A stretch of 64,000 bases of DNA. It comes from DATHGT01 sp035317605. Lineage in GTDB: Bacteria > Methylomirabilota > Methylomirabilia > Rokubacteriales > CSP1-6. A program made the position numbers and the translations under genes. Where the stretch lies: assembly GCA_035317605.1 (NCBI GenBank), contig DATHGT010000133.1, forward strand, positions 26,437 to 90,436, in the 5' to 3' direction. Under the pieces are notes generated by a model that worked only from the letters and a program-made list of their open reading frames with translations, was not told the origin of the DNA and made no database searches. Positions 42,863-51,744 of the stretch are shown here, one piece after another (within the stretch, counting starts at the first letter, position 1; each line of letters starts with the position of its first letter).

Positions 42863-43804
42863 TTACTGGAGTGAACGGAAGTAGTCGACCGTCCGCGCGA
42901 GACCCTCGTTGAAACCCACCAGGGGAGTGTGGCCGAGCAGCCGTCGGCCCTTGGAGACGTCGGCCAGGGTGTGCGCGATGTCCCCGACCCGGACGGGCGT
43001 GTGCCGTCGTTCGAGGGTCCGACCCAGGATCTTTTCCAGGCGCTCGATGATCTCGAGCAGGCTGGTGCGCTCGCCGCAGCCGACGTTGAAGACCTCGCCG
43101 CCGACGTCGGGAGCCAGGCCCGCGCGGATGTTGGCGTCGACCACGTCGTCGATGTAGGTGAAGTCACGCGATTGCCGGCCGTCGGCGTGAACCTCGAGCG
43201 GCTCGCCCCGGAGTCCCCACAGAATGAACCTCGGGATGACGGCGGCATACTCGGACTCCGGATCCTGGCGGGGACCGAAGACGTTGAAGTACCGGAGCCC
43301 GACGGTCTCCACCCCGTAGAGGCGGTGCCACACGTATCCGTAGTGCTCGCCGGCCAGCTTGGAGGCGGCGTACGGCGAAATCGGCGCCGGCGGCTGGTCT
43401 TCACGCTTGGGAAGGTCCGGCCGATCACCGTAGACGGAGGACGATGACGCGTAGACGACACGGCGCACACCGGCCCGTCGCGCGGCCTCGAAGACGTGGA
43501 GGGTTCCGGTCACGTTGTGCTCATGGGTGCCGAGCGGGTCAACCACTGACCGGGGCACCGAGCGCATGGCGGCCTGATGGAAGATCGTGGTGGCGCCTCG
43601 GGCCGCCCCTTCCACCGTGGCGAGGTCGCGCACGTCGCCCTGAATGACCTCGAGGTCGGCGCCGGGGGGCCCGGTGCCCGGAAGGTTGGACGGCGATCCC
43701 GTGCTGAAGTTGTCGAGCACGCGCACGCAACCGCCCTCGGCGAGGAGACGCGCCGTCAGGTGCGAACCGATGAAACCGGCGCCGCCGGTGACGAGATAGA
43801 CCAT
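42863..43804 (-). CDS. UDP-glucose/UDP-GlcNAc 4-epimerase-like SDR
   Basis: A 313-residue extended SDR: TGGAGFIGSHLTARL, DNFSTG, YASSSSVYGDRPDLP, catalytic YAASK, and RYFNVFGPRQDPESEYAAVIPRF cut short here by the usual family pattern. The features fit WbpP/GalE-like UDP-N-acetylglucosamine 4-epimerases. I prefer the ATG at 43804, five bases after GGAG; a GTG two codons upstream is the alternative. It lies 15 bp after the GT2 gene and is probably cotranscribed with it. Confidence 0.82.
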   Translation of the reverse strand: MVYLVTGGAGFIGSHLTARLLAEGGCVRVLDNFSTGSPSNLPGTGPPGADLEVIQGDVRDLATVEGAARGATTIFHQAAMRSVPRSVVDPLGTHEHNVTGTLHVFEAARRAGVRRVVYASSSSVYGDRPDLPKREDQPPAPISPYAASKLAGEHYGYVWHRLYGVETVGLRYFNVFGPRQDPESEYAAVIPRFILWGLRGEPLEVHADGRQSRDFTYIDDVVDANIRAGLAPDVGGEVFNVGCGERTSLLEIIERLEKILGRTLERRHTPVRVGDIAHTLADVSKGRRLLGHTPLVGFNEGLARTVDYFRSLQ

Positions 43805-43819
43805 TTTCACTCCGGCAGA

Positions 43820-44764
43820 TTATAACAGCTTGACCGCGGGCCCGAGCCTTCGTCGCGCGAAATCGAGCATGCCCCTCGCGAGCGCCGTCACGTCGCGCGG
43901 CCGGCCCCGGACCAGGGCGAGCGCGACGAAGAACCCGATCCACCGCGCCAGAAAGTTGGCGCCGAAGCTGAACCAGGCGTACCACGGCGCGTGCTTGCGC
44001 ATGACCTCCAGGAGATTGCGCGTGCTGTAGTACACCCGGAGGGCCGTTCGGTCCGGCTCATCGCTGACGTCGTGATAGACGAGCGAGCCCGGCACGAAGA
44101 GCACGCGAAACCCCGCCCGCCGCGCCCGCAGCGACAGGTCGAGATCCTCGCAGTAGGCGAACAGCTCGCCGTCGAACGATCCCACCCGCCGGATCACGGC
44201 CGGACGAATCAGCATCGCGCAGCCCGTCGCGTAGTCGACCTCCCGCGGCGGACGGTCGCGGGCCAGCACGCGTCCGCGGTGGCCCTGCTTGGGGATCCCC
44301 GCCCACAGCGAGAACGTTCCGCCCTGATACCAGGCTTCGCGGGGACGATCGAGGTGAACGATCTGCGGAGACAGGAGTCCGGCGTCGTCGTGCTGGTTCG
44401 CCGCCGCCACGAGGGGTGCGAGGAAATCGGGATCGGCGACCGCGTCGTTGTTCAGCAACAGGACGAAGTCGACGCCTTGCTCGAGCGCCGCCGACATGCC
44501 GAGCGTGCAGCCCCCGGCGAATCCGAGGTTCCGCGGCGGCCGGAGAATCCGCACCGGCAGCGGCGCCGCGCGCGCGACCACCGTCTCGTCGAGGGCCGTG
44601 GTGTTGTCGACGACGAACACGGTGGCGGGGCCTGGCCAGGCGGCGGCGCGCAACGACTCCAGGCACCGTACGGTGATCGCGGGGGCGCCCCAGTGCAGGA
44701 TGACGACGGCCACGTGAGGCCCGGCGATCACGTCCCGGCCTCGCCCTGCGTCGTCGCGGACCAT
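43820..44764 (-). CDS. GT2-family glycosyltransferase (rhamnosyltransferase-like)
   Basis: A 314-residue GT-A enzyme: AVVILHWGAPAITVRCLESL, VFVVDNTT, LGFAGGCTLGM and VLLLNNDAVAD, with a membrane-associating C-terminus (WFSFGANFLARWIGFFVALAL). The NNDA motif and the downstream YCEDLDLSLRARRAGF pattern are typical of WbbL-like rhamnosyltransferases. The ATG at 44764 is only 15 bases from a TATACT box and has no clear ribosome site. Confidence 0.83.
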   Translation of the reverse strand: MVRDDAGRGRDVIAGPHVAVVILHWGAPAITVRCLESLRAAAWPGPATVFVVDNTTALDETVVARAAPLPVRILRPPRNLGFAGGCTLGMSAALEQGVDFVLLLNNDAVADPDFLAPLVAAANQHDDAGLLSPQIVHLDRPREAWYQGGTFSLWAGIPKQGHRGRVLARDRPPREVDYATGCAMLIRPAVIRRVGSFDGELFAYCEDLDLSLRARRAGFRVLFVPGSLVYHDVSDEPDRTALRVYYSTRNLLEVMRKHAPWYAWFSFGANFLARWIGFFVALALVRGRPRDVTALARGMLDFARRRLGPAVKLL

Positions 44765-44778
44765 GGCACCGTGGCCCT

Positions 44779-44787
44779 TAGTATAGT
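44779..44787. promoter_or_regulatory. Overlapping back-to-back -10 boxes between divergent glycosyltransferases
   Basis: TATAGT on the plus strand (44782-44787) overlaps TATACT on the minus strand (44785-44780). Neither has a convincing -35 box. The pair could drive both divergent GT2 genes from one symmetric element. Confidence 0.4.
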
Positions 44788-44811
44788 GCGGGACGGAGGT
44801 CCCGCTCCCCA

Positions 44812-45588
44812 GTGGACGACACGCGCCCGCGGCCCAACGTGGTGGTGGTGATGCCGGCTTACAACGCCGGGCGCACCCTCCGAATGACCTACGAGGAGCT
44901 CCCGAAGGACACCGTCAGCCTGGTGATCCTGGTGGACGACGGCTCCACCGACGCCACCCTCGAGGTGGCCCGGCAGCTTGGCTTGCAGATCTTCGTCCAC
45001 GATCGGAACTACGGCTACGGCGCCAACCAGAAGACGTGCTATACGGAGGCGCTGCGGGCCGGCGCCGAGATCGTGGTGATGGTCCACCCCGACTATCAGT
45101 ACGACCCGCGCCTGCTCCCGCAGATCATCGCGCCCATCATCGAGGGCCAGGCCGACGTCGTGCTCGGCTCGCGGATCAAAGGCGGGGCGGCCTTGCAAGG
45201 CGGCATGCCCTGGTGGAAGTACGTCGCCAACCGGGTGCTGACGTTTCTGGAGAACCGCGCCTTCGGGCTTCGCCTCTCCGAGTACCACACCGGCTATCGC
45301 GCCTTCACCCGCGAAGTGCTGGAGACCGTGAACTTCACGGCCAACTCCGACGGCTTCGTCTTCGACCAGGAGATCATCGCGCAGGTGGTGGCCGCGGGGT
45401 TCCGGATCGCCGAGATCAGCGTGCCCACCCGCTACTTCCCGGAAGCCTCGGCCGCGAGCTTCCCCGCGTCGGTGGTCTACGGCCTGCGTATCCTCGCCGT
45501 GCTCTTCTGGTACACGCTGCACGCGTGGGGTCTGCGGCGCTCCCGCCGCTTCGACAGCCTCCGCGCCCGCTACCGCCGCGTGTCCTAG
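44812..45588 (+). CDS. GT2-family glycosyltransferase (DPM1/undecaprenyl-phosphate type)
   Basis: A 258-residue GT-A enzyme: VVVVMPAYNAGRTL, VILVDDGSTDAT, RNYGYGANQKT and MVHPDYQYDP, the order of dolichyl/undecaprenyl-phosphate hexose synthases. The C-terminus has one hydrophobic stretch near residues 222-240. The GTG at 44812 follows a distant GGAGG (about 11 bases). It may charge a polyprenyl phosphate with a sugar for periplasmic modification; a polyprenol partner glycosyltransferase is not visible. Confidence 0.82.
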   Translation: MDDTRPRPNVVVVMPAYNAGRTLRMTYEELPKDTVSLVILVDDGSTDATLEVARQLGLQIFVHDRNYGYGANQKTCYTEALRAGAEIVVMVHPDYQYDPRLLPQIIAPIIEGQADVVLGSRIKGGAALQGGMPWWKYVANRVLTFLENRAFGLRLSEYHTGYRAFTREVLETVNFTANSDGFVFDQEIIAQVVAAGFRIAEISVPTRYFPEASAASFPASVVYGLRILAVLFWYTLHAWGLRRSRRFDSLRARYRRVS

Positions 45589-45594
45589 AATGCG

Positions 45595-45771
45595 CTAGCG
45601 CCCGCGCCAGAGGCCGATCGCCACCAGCACGACGCCGACGACAAGACCGGCCCCCTGCTTGTAGCCGAACCCGGGATCGCCCCCCACCCCGATGGCGTCG
45701 GCGAGGAGCGAGACGAGCGCCAGAATGACGCCGATCACTACCATGATGAGGGCCGATCGTCGCCGCGTCAT
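45595..45771 (-). CDS. Small two-helix membrane protein (58 aa)
   Basis: A 58-codon minus-strand gene. The product has a basic start (MTRRRSAL), a first hydrophobic segment IMVVIGVILALVSLLA, a short Gly-rich loop GVGGDPGFGYKQG, and a second segment AGLVVGVVLVAIGLW ending in RGR. GGGGAGGGG lies seven bases before the ATG at 45771, a strong ribosome site. It is divergent from the GT4 gene (38 bp away) and convergent with the GT2 gene (6 bp). I do not recognise a family; a small integral membrane protein is well supported, function unknown. Confidence 0.65.
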   Translation of the reverse strand: MTRRRSALIMVVIGVILALVSLLADAIGVGGDPGFGYKQGAGLVVGVVLVAIGLWRGR

Positions 45772-45809
45772 GCCAACACCCCTCCCCGTTCAAAGTTCGG
45801 TGTCCGGCG

Positions 45810-46961
45810 ATGGTACCATCCGCCACGGTGAGAGTCGGTATCGATACTCACGCCGCCGAAGGCGACCCCTCGGGCAACGGCACCTACATCCGTGGTCTCA
45901 CGCGCGCCCTCGCTCGCCTGGACGACGACGTCGCCTACGTCTTCTACGCGCTCGATCCCGGCCACGAGTTCTACGCCCAGTTTCGTGGCCATCCGCGCGT
46001 GGTGGTCCGTCGCCTGTGGCCCCGCCACGCGCTGGCCCGCATTCCACTGGCCCTGGCCGTCGCCTCCCGGCGCGATCGGTTGGACGCGCTGCACGTGCAG
46101 TACGTTGGGCCGCCGCGCCACCAGGGGGCCCTCGTCGTGACCATTCACGACCTGGCCTTTCTGCGCATCCCCGCGTCGTTTTCCCGCCTGCAATCGATCC
46201 GGCTCCGATGGCAGGTTCGCGCCAACGCGCGGCGCGCCGCCGCGGTGATCACCGACTCCGAGCACTCCAAGCGCGACATCCGCGACGCCTACGGACTCGC
46301 CGAGAGCCGGATCGCCGCCATCCCGCTCGCCGCCGACGCCCCCCTCGCCCCCGCGCCCGACGCGACGGCCCGCGAAACGGTTCGGCGGAAGTTCGGAATC
46401 ACCCATCGTTATGTGCTGTCGGTCGGCCGCCTCAACGCCCGCAAGAACCTCTTGGGACTCCTGCGCGCCTTCGAACGGGTCCGGCCCGGTCTGGCCGAGC
46501 CGGCGCAGCTCGTCCTCGCCGGGCCCCGTGATTTTCGGGCGGACGCGCTGGACCGCGCGATCACGGCCTCGCCGTGCGCGAACGACGTCCTGCGCGTGGG
46601 CGCGGTGAGCCGGGAGGACTTGCCGGGGCTCCTGTCGGGCGCGGCCGTCTTCGCGTACCCGTCCCTGTTCGAGGGCTTCGGTCTGCCGCCGCTCGAAGCC
46701 ATGGCGTGCGGGGTGCCGGTGATCTGCTCGAACACCACCTCGCTGCCCGAGGTGGTCGGCGACGCCGCGTTGACGTTCGACCCGCTCCGGACCGACGAGA
46801 TCGGCGCCGCCCTGCGGCACGTGCTCACCGACGGGGCCGTGGCGGCCGATCTCATCGCGCGCGGCCGGGCCCGCGCCGCGCGCTTCAGCTGGCGGACCAC
46901 CGCCGAGCTCACGCTCCAGGCATACCGCCGCGCGATCCGGTCCGCCCATTCCCGAGCCTGA
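45810..46961 (+). CDS. GT4-family glycosyltransferase
   Basis: A 383-residue GT-B enzyme: GIDTHAAEGDPSGNGTYIRGL in the acceptor domain (20-residue limit: key residues GNGTY), IHDLAF, SEHSKRDI, VGRLNARKNLLGLL and FEGFGLPPLEAMACGVPV. This is a typical mannosyl/rhamnosyl-type GT4. No ribosome site precedes the ATG at 45810; a GTG at 45828 directly before the first strand is an alternative start. It is probably the last glycan gene in the window. Confidence 0.85.
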   Translation: MVPSATVRVGIDTHAAEGDPSGNGTYIRGLTRALARLDDDVAYVFYALDPGHEFYAQFRGHPRVVVRRLWPRHALARIPLALAVASRRDRLDALHVQYVGPPRHQGALVVTIHDLAFLRIPASFSRLQSIRLRWQVRANARRAAAVITDSEHSKRDIRDAYGLAESRIAAIPLAADAPLAPAPDATARETVRRKFGITHRYVLSVGRLNARKNLLGLLRAFERVRPGLAEPAQLVLAGPRDFRADALDRAITASPCANDVLRVGAVSREDLPGLLSGAAVFAYPSLFEGFGLPPLEAMACGVPVICSNTTSLPEVVGDAALTFDPLRTDEIGAALRHVLTDGAVAADLIARGRARAARFSWRTTAELTLQAYRRAIRSAHSRA

Positions 46962-46991
46962 GCCGGCGTCTCCGGCTTCGACGTCGCCGGC
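46962..46991. terminator. Possible hairpin between convergent genes
   Basis: GCCGGCG (46962-46968) can pair with CGCCGGC (46985-46991), and a competing short stem AGCCGG/CCGGCT lies inside. There is no T-tract, so termination is only suggested by the convergent gene ends. Confidence 0.3.
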
Positions 46992-47012
46992 CCGCACCCG
47001 CCCGCGCGACGC

Positions 47013-48068
47013 TCACAGCAGCGCCGCGATCGCCTCGCCCACGTCGACCGTCGTCGCCTTGCCCCCAAGATCGCGGGTCAGCGTCTTGCCGTCCTTCACC
47101 ACGCGCTCGATCGCCGCCACCACCCCGCGCGCGGCTGCGGCCTCGCCCACGTGCTCGAGCATCATCGCGCCCGTCCAGATCTGGGCGATGGGATTGGCGA
47201 CGCCCTTGCCCGCGATGTCCGGGGCCGACCCGTGCACCGGCTCGAACATCGACGGGTACTCCTTTTCGGGGTTGATGTTGCCGCCGGGCGCGAGCCCGAT
47301 CGAGCCCGCGATGGCCGGGCCGAGGTCCGAGAGGATGTCGCCGAAGAGGTTCGAGCCCACCACCACGTCGAACCAGTCCGGGTGCTGGACGAAGTGCGCG
47401 GTGAGGATGTCGATGTGGAACTGGTCGGTCCTGATCTGGGAATACTCCTTCGCGATCGCCGCGAAGCGCTCGTCCCAAAACGGCATGCTGTGGATGATGC
47501 CGTTGGACTTGGTGGCCGAGGTCACGTGGCGCTTGGGCCGCTGCATGGCCAGCTCGAACGCGTAGCGCATGATGCGGTCGCAGCCCTTGCGGGTGAAGAT
47601 CGCCTGCTGGACGGCCATCTCCTCGGCCGCCCCGCGGTAGAGCCGCCCGCCGATCTCGGAATACTCGCCCTCGTTGTTCTCGCGCACGATCATCATGTCG
47701 ATGTCGGCGGGGCCCCGGCCGGCCAGCGGGGTGCGCGCCCCCTCCAGCAACCGCACCGGGCGCAGGTTCACGTACTGCCGGAAGCCGCGACGGATGGGGA
47801 TGAGCAGGCCCCACAGCGAGACGTGATCGGGCACGCCGGGGAACCCCACCGCGCCGAGGAAAATGGCCTCGAACTCCGCGAGCTGCTCCAGCCCGTCCTC
47901 GGGCATCATGCGCCCGGTCCGAGCGTACACCTCGCAGCTCCAGTCGAAGGAAGTCCACTCCAGCTCGAACCCGAACCGGCGCGCCGCCGCGTCGAGCACG
48001 CGCTGGCCTTCGGGCACGACTTCCTTGCCGATCCCGTCGCCGGGAATGGCGGCGATCCGATGCTTCAT
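47013..48068 (-). CDS. Tartrate dehydrogenase-like beta-decarboxylating dehydrogenase
   Basis: A 351-residue member of the isocitrate/isopropylmalate dehydrogenase family: IAAIPGDGIGKEVVPEG at the N-terminus, RENNEGEYSEIGG, KSNGIIHSMPFW, GSNLFGDILSDL and EPVHGSAPDIAGKG. The RENNEGEYS form and length match tartrate dehydrogenase/decarboxylase or D-malate dehydrogenase rather than LeuB. It would oxidise tartrate or D-malate with NAD in the cytoplasm. GGAGG lies seven bases before the ATG at 48068. No leu genes are nearby. Confidence 0.83.
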   Translation of the reverse strand: MKHRIAAIPGDGIGKEVVPEGQRVLDAAARRFGFELEWTSFDWSCEVYARTGRMMPEDGLEQLAEFEAIFLGAVGFPGVPDHVSLWGLLIPIRRGFRQYVNLRPVRLLEGARTPLAGRGPADIDMMIVRENNEGEYSEIGGRLYRGAAEEMAVQQAIFTRKGCDRIMRYAFELAMQRPKRHVTSATKSNGIIHSMPFWDERFAAIAKEYSQIRTDQFHIDILTAHFVQHPDWFDVVVGSNLFGDILSDLGPAIAGSIGLAPGGNINPEKEYPSMFEPVHGSAPDIAGKGVANPIAQIWTGAMMLEHVGEAAAARGVVAAIERVVKDGKTLTRDLGGKATTVDVGEAIAALL

Positions 48069-48322
48069 CGAGTTGCCTCCATCGTTGAATGAGTTGCGAC
48101 TCGCTACACTACAATATGCCTACCGCGAGGGAACGAGGAGGCCCGACGGTCCACGATCACGGCCACGAGAACGAGCACGGATCGAGTTACCGAGACCCGG
48201 CTCCGGCTGAGGGCGCTGGAGTCGGGACGGCCACCTCGACCCGGCGTGACGAGTCTCGCGTCACCCTGCACTATTTCTGAGGGGACAGGCGCCATCGGCG
48301 GCTAGGCTCGGAGGGTACGCCG

Positions 48323-50776
48323 ATGCGCACTCTCCGAGTTGTGACGGTCGTCGTCGCCTTCGCCGCTCTCGGAGCCTGGGCGGTTCCGACGGGCGTGGTC
48401 TCGGCCCATCAGGAGCCGCCGGACGCCGCCGCGCAACATCTGTTCAACGACCTCGGCGCCGACACGACGCCGGCGGACCCTTCCCGGCCCCTCTCGAATC
48501 GACTGAGCCTGCGGAGCCGCTATGTGCGGATCGACTTCGCCGCGCTGCGCCAGCCCAAGGTCGTTCTCGACCTCTTCAATGGTGGAACGCCGGGCCCGCT
48601 GACCGCCGTCTGGGACAGCGTGGAACACGTCTCCGGCGACTCACGTGCCTTCGCAGGGCATCTTGAAGGACTCGACCACAGCGGCGTGACCTTCACCGTC
48701 GACGAGACCGCCGGCGTCGCTCAGGGAAGCATCACGTTTCCCGGCGGCCTCTACCGCGTTCGCTTTGTTGCTCCGGGCGTCCACGTCATCGAGCACCTCG
48801 ACTCCGGCGCCTTCCCCGAAGACATCGTGGTGCCGGTGCCCAATCTCCCATCGGACCCGGAGGACGCCGACGTCGGCGCCGACGACGCGTCGACGATCGA
48901 CGTCCTCGTCGTGTACAGCCCGGCGGCGCGGACGGCGGCCGGGGGCGCCGCGGCCATGAACGCCCTCGTGGATCTGGCCATCGTCGAGACCAACGCATCC
49001 TACGCCGGCAGCGGCATCACTCAGCGACTTCGTCTGGTCTACAAGGGCGAGATCGCCTACACGGAGTCCGGCGACTTCTTGACGGACTTGAACCGGCTCA
49101 CCGGATCGGGCGACGGATACATGGACGACGTGCATGGGCTCAGAAACACCTACGGGGCCGACCTCGTGTCCCTCATCGTCGAGAGCTCGCAGTTCTGCGG
49201 CATCGCCTGGCTGCTGTCGCCGGTGACGAGCGCGTTCGCGGGGAACGCGTTCAGCGTGGTCGCGCGCACCTGCGCGACGGGCTACTACAGTTTCGGGCAC
49301 GAGCTGGGCCACAACATGGGCGCGCGCCACGACTGGTTCGTGGACCCCACCAACAATTCCGCATTCACCTACAACCACGGCTTCGTGGCGACCACCAAGA
49401 CGTGGCGCACCATGATGGCGTACGGCGACGATTGCGGCGGCTGCACGAGAATCCAGCGGTGGTCGAACCCCGATCTCGCCTTCGCGGGGGTGGCCACAGG
49501 GGTGGCGGAGGGATTGTTCCACGCCGCTGACAATCGCAAGGTGTTGAACACCACGGCCCCCACGGTCGCCAATTTCCGGCAGTCGGTCAGCGTGGCCGCG
49601 CCGGTGGCACCTACCGTCACGTCGCCGGCGCCCGGTTCGACGCTGAACACGAATGCGGTGACGTTCATCGGGGGCCATACCGCGTCGGACCTCCAGCACA
49701 CGCTGGCCATCGGCACCAGCCCGGGCGGCAACACGCTCTGGAACCAGGATCTCGGCACCGGTCACAGCGCCACCGTCACCGGTCTGCCGAACACCGGCAC
49801 TATCTACGTCCGCTACTCGACTCGCTTCAGCGACGGTCGGCAATTCACCGATCAGTCATACACGATGAGCGTCGTGGTGAACGTGGCGCCATCGATCACC
49901 TCGCCCGCGCCGAGCTCGACCCTCACCACGACGTCCGTCAGCTTCACGGGCGGGCACGCCGCCGGGGACCTCCAGCATGCCCTCACCGTCGGCACCAGCC
50001 CGGGCGGCAGCAACCTCTGGAACCAGGATCTCGGCACCGCTCACACCACCACGGTCACCGGCCTCCCCAACAGCGGCACCATCTACGTTCGGTACTCGAC
50101 TCGCTTCAGCGACGGCTGGCAGTTCACCGATCAGACCTACACGATGAGCGTCGTGGTGAACGTGCCGCAACCGATCACCTCGCCCGCGCCGAACTCGATT
50201 CTCACCACGACGTCCGTGAGCTTCACGGGCGGCCACACGTCCGCCGAGCTCCAGCACGCCCTCACCGTCGGCACCAGCCCGGGCGGCAGCAACCTCTGGA
50301 ACCAGGATCTCGGCACCGCTCACACCACCACCGTCACCGGTCTGCCCAAGACCGGCACCATCTACGTCCGCTACTCGACCCGCTTCAGCAACGGCTGGCT
50401 CTACACCGACCAGACCTACACGATGAGCATCCCCGTGAACGTGCCGCCACCGATCGCCTCTCCCGCGCCGGGATCGATCCTCACCACCAACTCGGTGAGC
50501 TTCACCGGCGGGCACACATCCGCCGAGCTCCAGCACGCCCTCACCGTCGGCACCACCCCCGGCGGCAACAATCTCTGGAATCAGGACCTCGGCGCCGCTC
50601 ACACCACCACCGTCACCGGCCTGCCCAACACCGGCACCATCTACGTCCGGTACTCGACCCGCTTCAGCGACGGTTGGCTCTACACCGATCAGTCCTATAC
50701 GATGAGCGGCCCCACCCACGGCACGCGACCGATCACGTCACCGAAGCCGGCGCGGCGGTCGTCACCCGGTCGGTGA
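48323..50776 (+). CDS. Secreted reprolysin-like zinc metalloprotease with C-terminal repeats
   Basis: An 817-residue protein with a signal peptide (residues 1-28, cleavage near VSA). The zinc site is HELGHNMGARHD from about residue 326, and the Met-turn is MMAYGDDCGG further on, the metzincin order. A prodomain-like region precedes it. From residue 433 there are four tandem units of exactly 93 residues (TSPAPGS start, GGHTxxxLQH, WNQDLGTxH, TIYVRYSTRF), then a truncated fifth start and a basic C-terminal end. CGGAGGG lies seven bases before the ATG. It probably acts outside the cell. Confidence 0.83.
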   Translation: MRTLRVVTVVVAFAALGAWAVPTGVVSAHQEPPDAAAQHLFNDLGADTTPADPSRPLSNRLSLRSRYVRIDFAALRQPKVVLDLFNGGTPGPLTAVWDSVEHVSGDSRAFAGHLEGLDHSGVTFTVDETAGVAQGSITFPGGLYRVRFVAPGVHVIEHLDSGAFPEDIVVPVPNLPSDPEDADVGADDASTIDVLVVYSPAARTAAGGAAAMNALVDLAIVETNASYAGSGITQRLRLVYKGEIAYTESGDFLTDLNRLTGSGDGYMDDVHGLRNTYGADLVSLIVESSQFCGIAWLLSPVTSAFAGNAFSVVARTCATGYYSFGHELGHNMGARHDWFVDPTNNSAFTYNHGFVATTKTWRTMMAYGDDCGGCTRIQRWSNPDLAFAGVATGVAEGLFHAADNRKVLNTTAPTVANFRQSVSVAAPVAPTVTSPAPGSTLNTNAVTFIGGHTASDLQHTLAIGTSPGGNTLWNQDLGTGHSATVTGLPNTGTIYVRYSTRFSDGRQFTDQSYTMSVVVNVAPSITSPAPSSTLTTTSVSFTGGHAAGDLQHALTVGTSPGGSNLWNQDLGTAHTTTVTGLPNSGTIYVRYSTRFSDGWQFTDQTYTMSVVVNVPQPITSPAPNSILTTTSVSFTGGHTSAELQHALTVGTSPGGSNLWNQDLGTAHTTTVTGLPKTGTIYVRYSTRFSNGWLYTDQTYTMSIPVNVPPPIASPAPGSILTTNSVSFTGGHTSAELQHALTVGTTPGGNNLWNQDLGAAHTTTVTGLPNTGTIYVRYSTRFSDGWLYTDQSYTMSGPTHGTRPITSPKPARRSSPGR
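49619..50734 (+). repeat. Four in-frame tandem repeats of 279 bp
   Basis: Units start at 49619, 49898, 50177 and 50456, exactly 279 bases apart, each coding 93 residues. Units 2 to 4 share long near-identical DNA stretches, while unit 1 is more diverged. A fifth unit begins at 50735 but loses the pattern after a few codons. High DNA identity implies recent duplication or gene conversion and makes copy number changes, or assembly collapse, likely. Confidence 0.88.
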
Positions 50777-50800
50777 CGGCCGCCGTGGGACGATCGGTCG

Positions 50801-51652
50801 TCAGCGGCTGAACGCCAGCACCAGCAGGCCCGCGAAGATCACCACCGCGCCGGCGATCCGTCGCGACGAGTGACGCTCGTGCAGCAGCAGCACACCGGCC
50901 AGCGCGCTCACCACGATGCTCACCTCGCGGCCGGCCACCACGTAGCTCACCGGAGCCAGGGTCAGCGCGGTGAGGACGGCCAGATACGACGCCAGCATCA
51001 GCACGCCGATGGCAGCCGCGCGCCCCCGCGGCGCGCCCGCGCGCGGCCACTCGAGACGGCCGCGTGCCCGGAGCACGAGGAGGAGCAGGAGCGCATCGAG
51101 GGTCTGGACGAGGAACGCCCACAGCAGCACCGGCACCGTGCCCACGCCGACCTTGTTGACCAGCGAGTAGCCGGCGATCATCACCCCGGTCAGCGCGGCG
51201 AACGCGGCGGCGCGACGAGCGCCGGCCGTCGCCGCCGAGCGGAAGAGCTCGGCGTGAGTGACGAGGATGCCGGCCACGATGAGCGCGATGCCGCCCAGGC
51301 CGGACGGGCTGGGTCGTTCGCCGAGGACGAGTGCCGCCAGCGGAACGACCACGAGTGGCGCGCTGCCGCGCGCGATCGGATACACGAGAGAGAGATCGCC
51401 GGCTTCGTAGGCCGCGGTCAGCGTGAGGAGATACGCGGTCTCGAACGCGCCGGAGAGCAGGACGAGCGCCCAGGCCCCGGCCGACACCTCGCCCAGGCCG
51501 TGAACCAGCAGGACGGGAGCGCTCAGCACCACGGAGGCCGCCAGGGCGATCAGCGAGGCCTCGAGCCGGCGGGGCTCCGACTTCAGCGCGAGGTTCCACG
51601 TGCTGTGGAACACGGCCGCGCCCAGGACGAGAGCGAGGGCGAGCGGTGACAC
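50801..51652 (-). CDS. DMT-family (EamA) transporter
   Basis: A 283-residue membrane protein with about ten membrane segments in two homologous halves, the EamA layout; PIARGSAPLVVVPLAALVLGE in the first half and APVSYVVAGREVSIVVSALAG in the second are the typical half-ending motifs. It would export or import a small metabolite. The GTG at 51652 starts the first hydrophobic segment; a longer frame upstream runs into the terminator and is rejected. Confidence 0.8.
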   Translation of the reverse strand: MSPLALALVLGAAVFHSTWNLALKSEPRRLEASLIALAASVVLSAPVLLVHGLGEVSAGAWALVLLSGAFETAYLLTLTAAYEAGDLSLVYPIARGSAPLVVVPLAALVLGERPSPSGLGGIALIVAGILVTHAELFRSAATAGARRAAAFAALTGVMIAGYSLVNKVGVGTVPVLLWAFLVQTLDALLLLLVLRARGRLEWPRAGAPRGRAAAIGVLMLASYLAVLTALTLAPVSYVVAGREVSIVVSALAGVLLLHERHSSRRIAGAVVIFAGLLVLAFSR

Positions 51653-51656
51653 GACC

Positions 51657-51695
51657 CGGAAAAGCGAAGCGCCCCGGATCAGCCGGGGCGCTTCG
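51657..51695 (-). terminator. Rho-independent terminator after the VOC gene
   Basis: A perfect 13-base stem (CGAAGCGCCCCGG and its complement at 51665-51677 and 51683-51695) with a 5-base loop. On the minus strand it is followed by CTTTTCC. It lies 50 bp after the VOC stop and directly before the transporter start. Confidence 0.8.
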
Positions 51696-51744
51696 AACGT
51701 CTGGGGGCCGGGGCCACGCAGGGCCCCGGCGCATCCCTCTGCGT

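Noticed and set aside
47013..48068. leuB (3-isopropylmalate dehydrogenase)
   Set aside because: The RENNEGEYS motif and absence of leu genes fit tartrate or D-malate dehydrogenase better.
48089..48280. A 63-codon plus-strand frame in the 48069-48322 gap
   Set aside because: It overlaps the promoter region of the tartrate dehydrogenase gene, has no ribosome site and encodes a low-complexity His/Glu/Arg-rich peptide. Nothing else clear is seen in this gap beyond likely promoter sequence.
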